A stretch of 14,156 bases of DNA from Flavobacteriaceae bacterium (GTDB taxonomy: Bacteria > Bacteroidota > Bacteroidia > Flavobacteriales > Flavobacteriaceae). Shown in pieces: positions 1 through 8,298 of the stretch (the first letter of the stretch is position 1; each line of letters opens with the position of its first letter). The position numbers and the translations under genes were made by a program. A model generated the notes under the pieces. The model saw only the letters and a list, made by a program, of their open reading frames with translations, searched no databases and had not been told where the DNA came from. Location of the stretch: NCBI GenBank assembly GCA_002690085.1, contig NZDM01000086.1, positions 1-14,156 on the forward strand, in the 5' to 3' direction.

Positions 1-471
1 CAAAACAATCCAAACATTACAATCTTTATAGCGATACCACAAATTGATTTCCCTGCAGATTGGGAAGAACGTGCACAAGAATACGGGTTTAATACAATAC
101 AAGAATTGTATGATTATTTTGTTAATGATATTGTGCACAATGAGATGGTAGATGTTTTACGTAATGAATTTCCTTCTACAAAAATTTTCACTATTCCAAC
201 AGGTTGGACATCAGTTCATTTAGATCAAATGAATATGAATAATGAACTACTGGATGACATAACAAGATTTGGTCCACAATCAACTTCATTGTTTGTTGAT
301 AATAAAGGGCATCAAGGTAATATCATACTAGAAACAGGCTCACTATTATGGCTTAATAATATTTACGGAGTTGATCTTAGTACCTTTTCTTATGAAACAG
401 GATATAATACAGACTTGCACGAAATCGCAAGGCAAATAAGCGATAGTCATGATTCTAATTACAAGTTTTAA
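1..471 (+). CDS. C-terminal part of a probable SGNH/GDSL-hydrolase-like protein (5' end outside window)
   Basis: The reading frame is open from base 1 to the TAA at 469-471, giving 156 residues, so the start lies upstream of the window. A TTG at 106 is only an internal codon of this frame and not a convincing start. The visible part ends in a block with a D-N-K-G-H motif (LFVDNKGHQGN, at 296-328) followed by a hydrophobic helix and IYGVD. This resembles the last conserved block (Asp plus catalytic His) of SGNH/GDSL-like hydrolases of Bacteroidota, in which the His is followed by a helix and a conserved YG. The Ser, Gly and Asn blocks would lie upstream and cannot be checked. No relation to starch use is evident, and it is separated from the next gene by 182 bases. 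Family assignment is by eye and moderate; a hypothetical protein is the fallback. Confidence 0.55.
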   Translation, partial: QNNPNITIFIAIPQIDFPADWEERAQEYGFNTIQELYDYFVNDIVHNEMVDVLRNEFPSTKIFTIPTGWTSVHLDQMNMNNELLDDITRFGPQSTSLFVDNKGHQGNIILETGSLLWLNNIYGVDLSTFSYETGYNTDLHEIARQISDSHDSNYKF

Positions 472-653
472 ATACATTTAAATCCTCCCCAAAATAGTTC
501 GATTTTATTCTCTTTTGCTCCACAGGATTATTTTTAGAAACAATTTTTTATCCTTGGGGATATTTTATATGAACTCTCATTGTTTTTTTTTAAATTACAA
601 AAACCGATACTTTATATTTTTTATATATTAGTTAATCTAAAACTACTAATAAA

Positions 654-3600
654 ATGATTATGAATCTTACAAATAAACTATTTGTTATCCTTTTGTCTTT
701 TGTCTTTTCAATGCACACGATTGCCCAAGACAACAAAGAAAAAAGCGTTATAGAAAATGCTTTAGATGGTTTTAAATTTAGAAGTATTGGCCCCGCATTC
801 ATGTCTGGAAGAATTGCAGATATAGCCATAGATCACAACAATGAGAATGTATGGTATGTAGCTGTAGGGTCCGGAGGGCTTTGGAAAACTACAAATTCTG
901 GAACAACCTGGACCCCACTCACAGACAAAGAGTCTTTTTATTCTACAGGATGTGTAACTATAGATCCTCATAACAATGAAAAGATTTGGCTAGGTACAGG
1001 AGAAAATGTTGGAGGACGACATGTTGGTATTGGCCATGGCTTATTTGTAAGTCAAGATGGAGGAAAAACATGGAAAAATTCAGGTTTAAAAAAATCAGAA
1101 CATATCTCTAAAATTATTGTGCATCCTAAAGACCCTAATACCATTTGGGTTGCTGCTCAGGGCCCTTTATGGAGTCCTGGTGGAGAACGCGGTTTATTCA
1201 AAAGTATAGATGGTGGTAAAACCTGGAAAAATACACTTAATATCAACAAATGGACTGGCGTTACAGATTTAGTCATTGATTCATCAAATCCTGCTATTCT
1301 ATATGCTGCTTCATGGCAACGTCATAGAAATGTAGCGGCGTATATGGGTGGTGGCCCTGGAACTACGTTATATAAAAGTACAGATGGTGGTAATAATTGG
1401 TTTAAAATTGATAATGGTTTACCAGTATCTAACATGGGTAAAATTGGTTTAGCCATCTCCCCTATTAAATCAAATGTACTATACGCAGCCGTTGAGTTAG
1501 ATCGGAGAAAAGGTGCGGTTTACAAATCAACTAATAGTGGTGGGAGCTGGACCAAAATGTCTGATACCGTTTCTGGAGGAACTGGTCCACACTATTACCA
1601 GGAGCTTGTAGCTTCCCCACATCAATTTGATAAGATATTTCTAATGAATGTTAGAGCTTTAGTTTCTGAAGATGGTGGGAAAACCTTTTACACAATGAAA
1701 GAACAGAACAAACATTCAGATAACCATGCTTTAGTTTTCAAAACTAATGACCCAAACTATTTATTATTTGGTACTGATGGTGGCCTATACGAATCTTTTG
1801 ATAATACCAACAATTGGAAATTTGTAAATAATCTACCATTGACCCAGTTCTATAAATTAGCAGTAGATGACGCCGCCCCATTTTATAATATTTATGGTGG
1901 AACTCAAGACAATAACACACAAGGAGGGCCTTCTAGAACCTTAAAGTCTAATGGCATTTCTAATTCAGATTGGTATGTGTTACTAGGGGGTGATGGGCAC
2001 CAACCAGCCACAGAGCCTGGAAACCCAGATATCGTTTATGCCCAGTGGCAACAAGGTAACTTATATCGTATAGACAAAACTACAGGAGAGGCAACCTATA
2101 TTAAGCCGCAAAACCGTTTAGGTGAAGTTTACGAACGTTACAATTGGGATTCTCCTATTTTGGTGAGTCAACATGACCCCAAGCGTCTTTATTTTGGTAC
2201 GCAAAGGGTGTGGCGTTCAGAAGATAGAGGGGACAGCTGGAATCCAGTATCATCAGATCTAACCAAAAATGAAGAACGTTTAAGTTTACCAATTATGGGA
2301 AAACAACAAAGTTTTGACAACGCGTGGGATGTCGATGCCATGTCTACGTACAATACCATAACGTCTTTGGCTGAATCTAAACTAAATGAGAACATATTGT
2401 ATGCAGGTACTGATGACGGTATATTACAAATCACTAAAGACGGTGGAAATAATTGGACCAAAATGATGGTTAATCAACTGCCAGGAGTTCCAGAATCTGC
2501 TTTTGTAAATGACATTAAAGCAGATTTATTTAATGAAAATGTAGCTTATATTGCACTTGACAACCACAAGTTTGGCGATTATAAACCCTATTTATATAAA
2601 ACCACAAATGGGGGTAAAAAATGGACCTCAATAACCAAGGGGATCACAGACAATACTCTTATTTGGCGTTTAGTTCAAGACCATGTAAATCCTAATTTAT
2701 TGTTTTTAGCTACTGAATATGGTGTATATGTTAGCTTTGATCAAGGGGATCAATGGCATAAATTTTCAAATGGATTACCGACGATATCTGTTAGAGATTT
2801 AGCCATCCAAAAACGAGAAAACGATTTGGTACTAGCTACTTTTGGACGTAGTTTTTATGTGTTAGATGATTACAGCGCTCTAAGAAACATTTCTGAAAGC
2901 AGTTTAGAACAAGATGGCATTTTGTTTCAACCTAGAACAGCTCTACAATACCAACCATTAATAGGTGGTACATCTAGTCAGGGTGCCTCCTTTTTTACCT
3001 CCAAAAATCCAGAGTATGGTGCATTAATCCGTTATTTTATCAAAGATGATTCCCCAAGTAATAAAACCAAAAGACAAGAACGTGAAAAAGAACTTAAGGA
3101 CGTTAACATTCCTTTTCCTGGCTGGGACACTTTAGATAATGAAATGGTTGAAGCCGGTAACGATGCAATCATTGTTATTCGTGATAGTGCAGAGAATATA
3201 ATAGACCAGCTCACACAGCCTCTAAAGAAAGGAATGAACCATATTAATTGGGACTTAAAACAACCCTTCGGAACAACAGTTAATGCCAATTCTAAAAACA
3301 AACAAATTCAAACCTGGCGTTTTAATGTTAATGGCGGTAATTACACCGCACAATTATACAAACGTATTGCTGGGCGAACGGTACAAATATCAGACCCTGT
3401 TGCGTTTGAGGTAAAACGTATCAGAACCAATGTACTCACTAATCCATTAGCTGGTGAAACAGAGGCTTACACTCAAAAACTCATAGCTTTAAGTAAAGAG
3501 TTTAGTAAAGCAGAACACAGTTTTGATAAAGCTTGTAAACAACTTGAAAAATTTGAGAAAATCGTAAAGTTTACCACTTCAAATCAAGCTGAGCTTACAG

Positions 3601-3899
3601 AAGAAATTTATACTTTACGAACAGAAATGAATACGTTAAAGCTACAACTTAACGGCAGTGCTGCAAAATCCGAGGTAGGTGAAAAAGAACAACTCACTAT
3701 TGGCTACAGGATATATTTTGCAGCCAGTGGACTTAATGGCAATTCATATGGTCAAACAAAGCTTCATATGGAAAGTTATGATATGGCCAAAACCATGTTT
3801 AAAGAACTAAAACCCAAACTCGACGAATTTTCTAGTGTAAAAGTTCCTGCTTTGGGTGAAAAACTAGAATCAAGTGGCGCACCAGCAGTACTTGATTAA
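654..3899 (+). CDS. Exported BNR/Asp-box (VPS10/sortilin-like) beta-propeller protein
   Basis: A 1081-residue protein with a signal peptide (hydrophobic residues 9-24, likely cut after Ala24). At least ten Asp-box motifs of the form S/T-x-D/N-x-G-x-x-W/F are visible near residues 80, 133, 184, 242, 292, 338, 522, 594, 650 and 694, for example SIDGGKTW and STDGGNNW. These are the hairpin marks of sialidase/sortilin-type beta-propellers, so two propeller units over about 40-740 are likely. A beta-rich segment (about 760-925) and a charged helical, possibly coiled-coil, C-terminus (about 940-1065) follow, ending in a GAP tail. The family is usually annotated as 'glycosyl hydrolase' or 'VPS10 domain' protein, but no catalytic residues can be assigned and its function is unproven. 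There is no lipobox and no T9SS tail, so periplasmic location is likely. ATG 654 was taken; ATG 660 (two codons on) is equally possible. It converges on the amylase gene. Confidence 0.9.
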   Translation: MIMNLTNKLFVILLSFVFSMHTIAQDNKEKSVIENALDGFKFRSIGPAFMSGRIADIAIDHNNENVWYVAVGSGGLWKTTNSGTTWTPLTDKESFYSTGCVTIDPHNNEKIWLGTGENVGGRHVGIGHGLFVSQDGGKTWKNSGLKKSEHISKIIVHPKDPNTIWVAAQGPLWSPGGERGLFKSIDGGKTWKNTLNINKWTGVTDLVIDSSNPAILYAASWQRHRNVAAYMGGGPGTTLYKSTDGGNNWFKIDNGLPVSNMGKIGLAISPIKSNVLYAAVELDRRKGAVYKSTNSGGSWTKMSDTVSGGTGPHYYQELVASPHQFDKIFLMNVRALVSEDGGKTFYTMKEQNKHSDNHALVFKTNDPNYLLFGTDGGLYESFDNTNNWKFVNNLPLTQFYKLAVDDAAPFYNIYGGTQDNNTQGGPSRTLKSNGISNSDWYVLLGGDGHQPATEPGNPDIVYAQWQQGNLYRIDKTTGEATYIKPQNRLGEVYERYNWDSPILVSQHDPKRLYFGTQRVWRSEDRGDSWNPVSSDLTKNEERLSLPIMGKQQSFDNAWDVDAMSTYNTITSLAESKLNENILYAGTDDGILQITKDGGNNWTKMMVNQLPGVPESAFVNDIKADLFNENVAYIALDNHKFGDYKPYLYKTTNGGKKWTSITKGITDNTLIWRLVQDHVNPNLLFLATEYGVYVSFDQGDQWHKFSNGLPTISVRDLAIQKRENDLVLATFGRSFYVLDDYSALRNISESSLEQDGILFQPRTALQYQPLIGGTSSQGASFFTSKNPEYGALIRYFIKDDSPSNKTKRQEREKELKDVNIPFPGWDTLDNEMVEAGNDAIIVIRDSAENIIDQLTQPLKKGMNHINWDLKQPFGTTVNANSKNKQIQTWRFNVNGGNYTAQLYKRIAGRTVQISDPVAFEVKRIRTNVLTNPLAGETEAYTQKLIALSKEFSKAEHSFDKACKQLEKFEKIVKFTTSNQAELTEEIYTLRTEMNTLKLQLNGSAAKSEVGEKEQLTIGYRIYFAASGLNGNSYGQTKLHMESYDMAKTMFKELKPKLDEFSSVKVPALGEKLESSGAPAVLD

Positions 3900-3922
3900 A
3901 TTTAAAAATACTGAACACTTAA

Positions 3923-3953
3923 ACCCTCACTTACAGTGGGGGTATCTTTTTTT
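3923..3953 (+). terminator. Intrinsic terminator after the Asp-box protein gene
   Basis: A 9-bp stem (3923-3931 with 3935-3943, one G-T wobble) closes a three-base loop (TAC). It is followed by ATC and seven T residues (3947-3953), 23 bases after the stop codon. It is a clear rho-independent terminator for the plus strand. Read from the minus strand, the stem is followed by only three T, so it would be a weak stop for the converging amylase transcript. No better minus-strand terminator is visible in 3900-4021. Confidence 0.85.
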
Positions 3954-4021
3954 ACCTATTCTTAAGTATCTTCATAACTCAACGACCAACAATTATTCGC
4001 AATAAAAAAATAGTTTTAATA

Positions 4022-6868
4022 TTATTGTTTAAATAATTTGATTTGTCTATGTTCTTTATTGTCCCATACTGAGATTAAATATACACCAGAATCTAAATTT
4101 GATATATTAAAAGGGTGCTCCGTACTAAAGTTGCCGCTATGGGTTTGCACAACGGCTCCCAATAAATTATAAATGACAATTTGTGTTGAGTACTGGTTTA
4201 TTTTAAAATATTCATTTGCTGGATTTGGGTAAATCATAATTTTATTTTCAGCTAAAAAATCCCCATCAGATAATGTTGTAGCTAAGTTGTTTCCAAAAAC
4301 TTTAAACTCTCCCGGGGCAAGGTTAATGGCTTGGTTGGTATTGGAAACTGACAATGTAGTATTCCCGGATTCATCCATCAAATCATACCAAACTCCTGTA
4401 TATGGAAAATAAGGAACTACATCTTGATTTGAAAGATCAAAGTTTGCAATAATTATAACATTCTTTAAACTATTTGATGGAAGCGCATCATCCCATATGT
4501 ATATTTTAGGAGTAAGGGAGCCAGAATTGATGTCGTAATTACCATCAAATACATCTTCATTAACCTTCAATTCGTTAAGCCGAGCCCAAGTGTTATAAAT
4601 TTGATTTCTAATTGGGTTGTCTAACCAATTATCAGTCCACTGGGGTTGTGGTTTCGTATCCAATCGACAATTGTCAACTGATCCATCAGAACAAGTATTT
4701 AGTGATTGCTCCATACCCAATTCCCCAAAGTGCCAAATCATTTTAGGCCCTGGAATGGTCAATGAAACTGCCCCTAAAGCCCCCATTCTTTCAAGCGCTG
4801 TATCCAAATCAGTGATGTCATAATTTCCATTAGAAGCACCATTTTGTAGGTTATTGTACATTAGACGTTCTTCATCATGACTCTCCGCATATCCTATAAG
4901 GCGCTTCCCAATAAAATTTTGACTGTTGTGTCCTATCCCAGAAAAATTGCTATTGCTTCCATACCCCATTGTGAGTTGGTTGTAAGGGCTTGTTGTTTTA
5001 CCCCATAGCATAATTCCCTTTCCCTCATCAATTCTGTAGTCAGCCCATTCTTTTTGTTCTTGTTGCCCACCTAAATGCTCAAAAATAACATAATGATCGG
5101 GGTCTAAACTCCAAGAATAATCGGCGTATTCTTTCAGCACAGCAACACGGTCGGATTGGTAGCTACCAGTACAAAACTCGTCACCCGACGTACAATTTTG
5201 TGTAAAACCTTTTGTCAGATCCCAGCGAAAACCATCAATCTTAAATTCTTCAATCCAATGCTTTATAACACGTTTAGTATATGCTTTTGTGAGATTACTA
5301 CTATGATTGAAATCTGCACCGACTCCATAGCTATGTGTAGCCTCATAGTTAAAGTATGGATTCTCAATACTTGGCTCACCCCAGCCACTGTTATCGGGGT
5401 CCTCCATCCACATGCGTATCATAGGATTTCTACCAAATGCATGATTAAACGCAATATCTAAAATAACTGCAATTCCGTTTTGATGGCATAGATCAACTAG
5501 TTCCTTAAATTTGTCTTCGGATCCATAAAATTTATCCAAAGCCATGTGAAATGATGGGTTATAGCCCCAGCTTTCATTACCCTCAAATTCCATCACTGGC
5601 ATCAATTCAATGGCATTGATATTTAAATCCTTAAAATAATCGATTTTATCAATTACATCCTGGAAATTGCGGTCGCTATCAAAATCTCTTATTAAAAGTT
5701 CATAAATAACCAAATCTTCCTTTTTGGGTTTGTCGAAATTAGTTACTTGCCAATTGTAAGTTGTTTGTCCAGTTTTTAATACAGTCACCTCACGTTTCTG
5801 TCCTTGTGGATAAACCGGTAAATCAGGATATGAATTTTCAGGAATGTAAGGGTCATCAAATGGTGAAAGTACTAGTGTCGAGTAAGGGTCTGCAGTTTTA
5901 ACCTGTTTGGGAGAACCGCTGATTGGATTTTGATCGTACACCCAATATTGATATGTTTCAACTTGTCCAGGAGTTAGTGCTGTTAATTCAAGCCAAAAAA
6001 TATCAGAAGTAGGATTTTTTTTCATTGCATATTCAGATCCAGGATTCCAATCATTAAAACTTCCAGCTACATAAACAAAATCTTTAAAAGGGGCATTCAA
6101 TACTAAGGTAATTTTTGTAGGGTCATTTATATTATGATTTAATCCCTCAACTAAACCATTAGGAATATTTTGTTCAATTGTCGCATTGACATATATACTG
6201 AAATTTTTTGTCACATTGCTTGATCCCTGAGTCACAACTAATGAGCATTGTTTGTTCTCTGTTATATTACTTATAAATATACTCTGATAGAACGTTGTAT
6301 TTGATGCAGTGTGATAACTAATTCCATCAACAAAAAGTTCATAATTTGCTGGACCATTTGAATTTTGAGCTATAATTTGGGTTTGACTACCAGAATTGAC
6401 AAGAATAACATTTTCAACATAGGGGTTTATCATAGTGACTTGAAATGCACCAATGTTTAAAAAGAAATCCGCACAACCATTGTCTTTTAACTCTTGTGAT
6501 CCATCTTCTGAGCGAAAAACTAAGCCCATTTTTGTAACTGAGCTAGCTTCTGACGGGTTTAAATTATAATATTGTTCAGGGATAAAAGTAATACTCCATG
6601 TGCCGTCACCATTATCAGTCATTTCTCCTACTCCATCATCCTGTCCCCAATTCCCTACAACATTAAAACCCCAGGGATCAGAATCATCTCCAACACCAGA
6701 ATGTAAATATACTTTGTTTGGTGAATTGATACCATTGCAATCTGTTCCAGAACTATTGATATCTACTGTTATTGTTACAGATTGGTCAACTTCAATCGTA
6801 CTCGGGCTTGTAGTAATCTGAGCAATACTGAGTAATGGAAAAAAAAATAATGGGATTATATTTTTCAT
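4022..6868 (-). CDS. Secreted GH13 alpha-amylase with T9SS C-terminal sorting domain
   Basis: A 948-residue multidomain enzyme that hydrolyses alpha-1,4-glucan. Signal peptide 1-16 (LLSIA before Gln17). Residues about 18-148 form a beta-rich module that may bind starch, about 150-230 an Ig-like stretch, and about 245-345 a CBM48-like E-set domain (YVAGSFNDWNPG). The GH13 barrel spans about 385-770. Its four conserved regions are visible: DIAFNH (471-476), GFRWD with nucleophile Asp550, FEHLGG with acid/base Glu597, and ESHDEE with His664/Asp665. A beta-sandwich C domain follows. The tail (about 875-948) starts IMIYPNPA and ends in a short Lys-rich strand, the type A sorting signal of the type IX secretion system. 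Cys pairs 559/566 and 726/734 suggest disulfides. It is the last gene of the sus operon, 85 bases after the SusE/F-like gene with a hairpin between. Unlike Bacteroides SusG it is not a lipoprotein. GH13 subfamily and exact product specificity cannot be judged. Confidence 0.95.
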   Translation of the reverse strand: MKNIIPLFFFPLLSIAQITTSPSTIEVDQSVTITVDINSSGTDCNGINSPNKVYLHSGVGDDSDPWGFNVVGNWGQDDGVGEMTDNGDGTWSITFIPEQYYNLNPSEASSVTKMGLVFRSEDGSQELKDNGCADFFLNIGAFQVTMINPYVENVILVNSGSQTQIIAQNSNGPANYELFVDGISYHTASNTTFYQSIFISNITENKQCSLVVTQGSSNVTKNFSIYVNATIEQNIPNGLVEGLNHNINDPTKITLVLNAPFKDFVYVAGSFNDWNPGSEYAMKKNPTSDIFWLELTALTPGQVETYQYWVYDQNPISGSPKQVKTADPYSTLVLSPFDDPYIPENSYPDLPVYPQGQKREVTVLKTGQTTYNWQVTNFDKPKKEDLVIYELLIRDFDSDRNFQDVIDKIDYFKDLNINAIELMPVMEFEGNESWGYNPSFHMALDKFYGSEDKFKELVDLCHQNGIAVILDIAFNHAFGRNPMIRMWMEDPDNSGWGEPSIENPYFNYEATHSYGVGADFNHSSNLTKAYTKRVIKHWIEEFKIDGFRWDLTKGFTQNCTSGDEFCTGSYQSDRVAVLKEYADYSWSLDPDHYVIFEHLGGQQEQKEWADYRIDEGKGIMLWGKTTSPYNQLTMGYGSNSNFSGIGHNSQNFIGKRLIGYAESHDEERLMYNNLQNGASNGNYDITDLDTALERMGALGAVSLTIPGPKMIWHFGELGMEQSLNTCSDGSVDNCRLDTKPQPQWTDNWLDNPIRNQIYNTWARLNELKVNEDVFDGNYDINSGSLTPKIYIWDDALPSNSLKNVIIIANFDLSNQDVVPYFPYTGVWYDLMDESGNTTLSVSNTNQAINLAPGEFKVFGNNLATTLSDGDFLAENKIMIYPNPANEYFKINQYSTQIVIYNLLGAVVQTHSGNFSTEHPFNISNLDSGVYLISVWDNKEHRQIKLFKQ

Positions 6869-6886
6869 AAAATTAAAATTTCAATT

Positions 6887-6922
6887 AAAAAAGTGCAAGG
6901 ATCTAAATGAAAACTTGCACTT
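6887..6922 (-). terminator. Terminator-like hairpin between the SusE/F-like gene and the amylase gene
   Basis: On the minus strand a perfect 9-bp stem (AAGTGCAAG at 6922-6914 with CTTGCACTT at 6899-6891) encloses a 14-base loop and runs into six T residues. It lies about 30 bases after the SusE/F-like stop and about 20 bases before the amylase ATG. This has the form of an intrinsic terminator. Since no good promoter is visible between it and the amylase, it more likely acts as a partial terminator, attenuator or RNA-processing/stability site within the operon. Confidence 0.75.
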
Positions 6923-6953
6923 GTAAAGATATAACATTATTAAATTTTATTTT

Positions 6954-8288
6954 TTACCAACGGTTAAGTGTTATTGTAGGTGTGCTGGTAGAGAAGTTTA
7001 AAGTAACATTATAAGTTCCTGCTGAAACAGGAATATTACTTCCACCAATATCCAAGTCGTTGGTTGAAGATGCAGCATTAAACGATGAAGACCCATAATT
7101 AACTGCCCATGCATCATTTTGTCTGATCTTTATTTCGCCATTACTTAGAACTGCTCCATGGATATAATAATGGTCTTCATTGATTCCAAAATCTGGAACA
7201 AATTTTTGATTCGGACCATCCCAGCTATTGGTTGTAGCGCTTCCAACCAGACCCCAGACATCCATATCTTCAATTGAATATGTTAAAGTTGTAGGATTAA
7301 AGACAACTAAATAATGACCCGCAGACACTGCAATATTGTCCCCACCAATTTCTAAGCTACCATCTGCACCACTGTCTCCATAGTTTAAACCCCAATCATT
7401 ATTAAATCTAAATTTGGCTTCACCTTCTAATAATGTAACAACAGTTCGCCAATCGTCTGCAAACGGGTTGTATGTTAACATCATATCAGGCCCATCCCAT
7501 CCATTGGTTGTTGCACTCCCCACTAGACCCCATGTGAATGGCTCTATAGTATATGTCAAATCAGCCATATTGACTGTAATCTTATAGCTGCCTTCTGAAA
7601 CAGCAATATTATCACCATTGGCTTCAAGTGTTCCATCTGCTCCAGAATCTCCATAATTTTCATTCCAGAGATTATCTTTTCTAAATTTTATTTCACCATT
7701 CCCAAGCGTCACATATGCAACATAAATATCTGCCGTAGCTGTGGTGTAAAATGGAAGGTCTGGAATATCTGCGTTACCCCAACCTCCAGGTGTAGCGCTT
7801 CCAACTACGCCAAGATTGGTCGACAAATCTAAAATTGAAGAAAATGGAGTTACAGCCATTGAAACAGATTCAGATATCATCTCTTGATAAGAGCTAAGAG
7901 TTGTTTTTACTTTAAAATCTACCATAGCCTCCTCATTTGGATTGAGCCCAAGCGATAGTAACTTATTATTTAATTCTGCAACTGTAAAGTCATAGGAATA
8001 ATTTGATCCTGCTGAAATCAATTGGGATTCTGAAAAATCTCCGCCACTTACATCAATCATTATGGTGTAGCTGGGTGCAGCATCAAACCCAAAATCTGAG
8101 AGTGTCCATGATACTGTTACGGCATTGCTCTCGGCATTGTCTTCTGTCAATACAATATTATCTGTAGACAAGCTAACAACTGTATTTGCATTAGGGTCAA
8201 GCTGAACTATGTCTACATCTTCGCAAGCTGTAAACAGAATTGCAAAAAATGTAAGAACAAAAATAGATTTATTTATATGTTTTTTCAT
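6954..8288 (-). CDS. SusE/SusF-like surface starch-binding lipoprotein with three CBM-like repeats
   Basis: A 444-residue lipoprotein. The signal peptide ends in the lipobox LFTA-Cys22. The Cys is followed by E-D-V-D, an acidic stretch like the Bacteroidota signal for export to the outer leaflet. Residues about 30-150 fit the SusE N-terminal Ig-like domain. Three repeats of about 90-100 residues follow (about 157-251, 253-342, 345-444), each starting G-L/V-VGSAT and containing K-F/I-R-x-x-x-x-W-x-x-NYG and a late GG/NG-x-N-I. Bacteroides thetaiotaomicron SusE has two such starch-binding modules and SusF three, so by composition this is closer to SusF, though its place directly after susD is that of susE. 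No separate second gene of this kind is present. The start at 8288 was chosen because MKKHINKS begins a proper lipoprotein signal, 10 bases after the susD-like stop; longer in-frame starts overlap that gene without a signal peptide. Confidence 0.92.
   Translation of the reverse strand: MKKHINKSIFVLTFFAILFTACEDVDIVQLDPNANTVVSLSTDNIVLTEDNAESNAVTVSWTLSDFGFDAAPSYTIMIDVSGGDFSESQLISAGSNYSYDFTVAELNNKLLSLGLNPNEEAMVDFKVKTTLSSYQEMISESVSMAVTPFSSILDLSTNLGVVGSATPGGWGNADIPDLPFYTTATADIYVAYVTLGNGEIKFRKDNLWNENYGDSGADGTLEANGDNIAVSEGSYKITVNMADLTYTIEPFTWGLVGSATTNGWDGPDMMLTYNPFADDWRTVVTLLEGEAKFRFNNDWGLNYGDSGADGSLEIGGDNIAVSAGHYLVVFNPTTLTYSIEDMDVWGLVGSATTNSWDGPNQKFVPDFGINEDHYYIHGAVLSNGEIKIRQNDAWAVNYGSSSFNAASSTNDLDIGGSNIPVSAGTYNVTLNFSTSTPTITLNRW
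6957..7820 (-). repeat. Three tandem starch-binding modules in the SusE/F-like protein
   Basis: Module 1 is encoded at about 7820-7536, module 2 at 7532-7263 and module 3 at 7256-6957. Shared landmarks are WGLVGSATTN (modules 2 and 3), NYGDSGADG (modules 1 and 2) and GGDNI/NGDNI before the last two strands. Trp in the opening G-W-x-G/D-x-x and the D/N-x-W-x-x-N-Y-G segment are plausible glucan-stacking residues, by analogy with SusE/SusF. Module 3 is the most diverged: NYGSS is followed by an insertion. Confidence 0.85.
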
Positions 8289-8298
8289 AGTTTTATTT

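Noticed and set aside
486..560. Complementary TCCCCAA (486-492) and TTGGGGA (554-560) as a terminator for the first gene.
   Set aside because: The loop would be 61 bases and no clean T-run follows. No convincing terminator or promoter is seen in 472-653.
3954..4021. A separate minus-strand terminator for the amylase gene.
   Set aside because: Only AT-rich sequence with a T-run on the minus strand (4001-4010 region) is present, without a GC-containing stem.
6957..7820. The repeated segments considered as a DNA repeat, CRISPR or mobile element.
   Set aside because: They are diverged in-frame protein domain repeats of about 90 codons, not short regular DNA repeats. No spacers, terminal inverted repeats or transposase are present.
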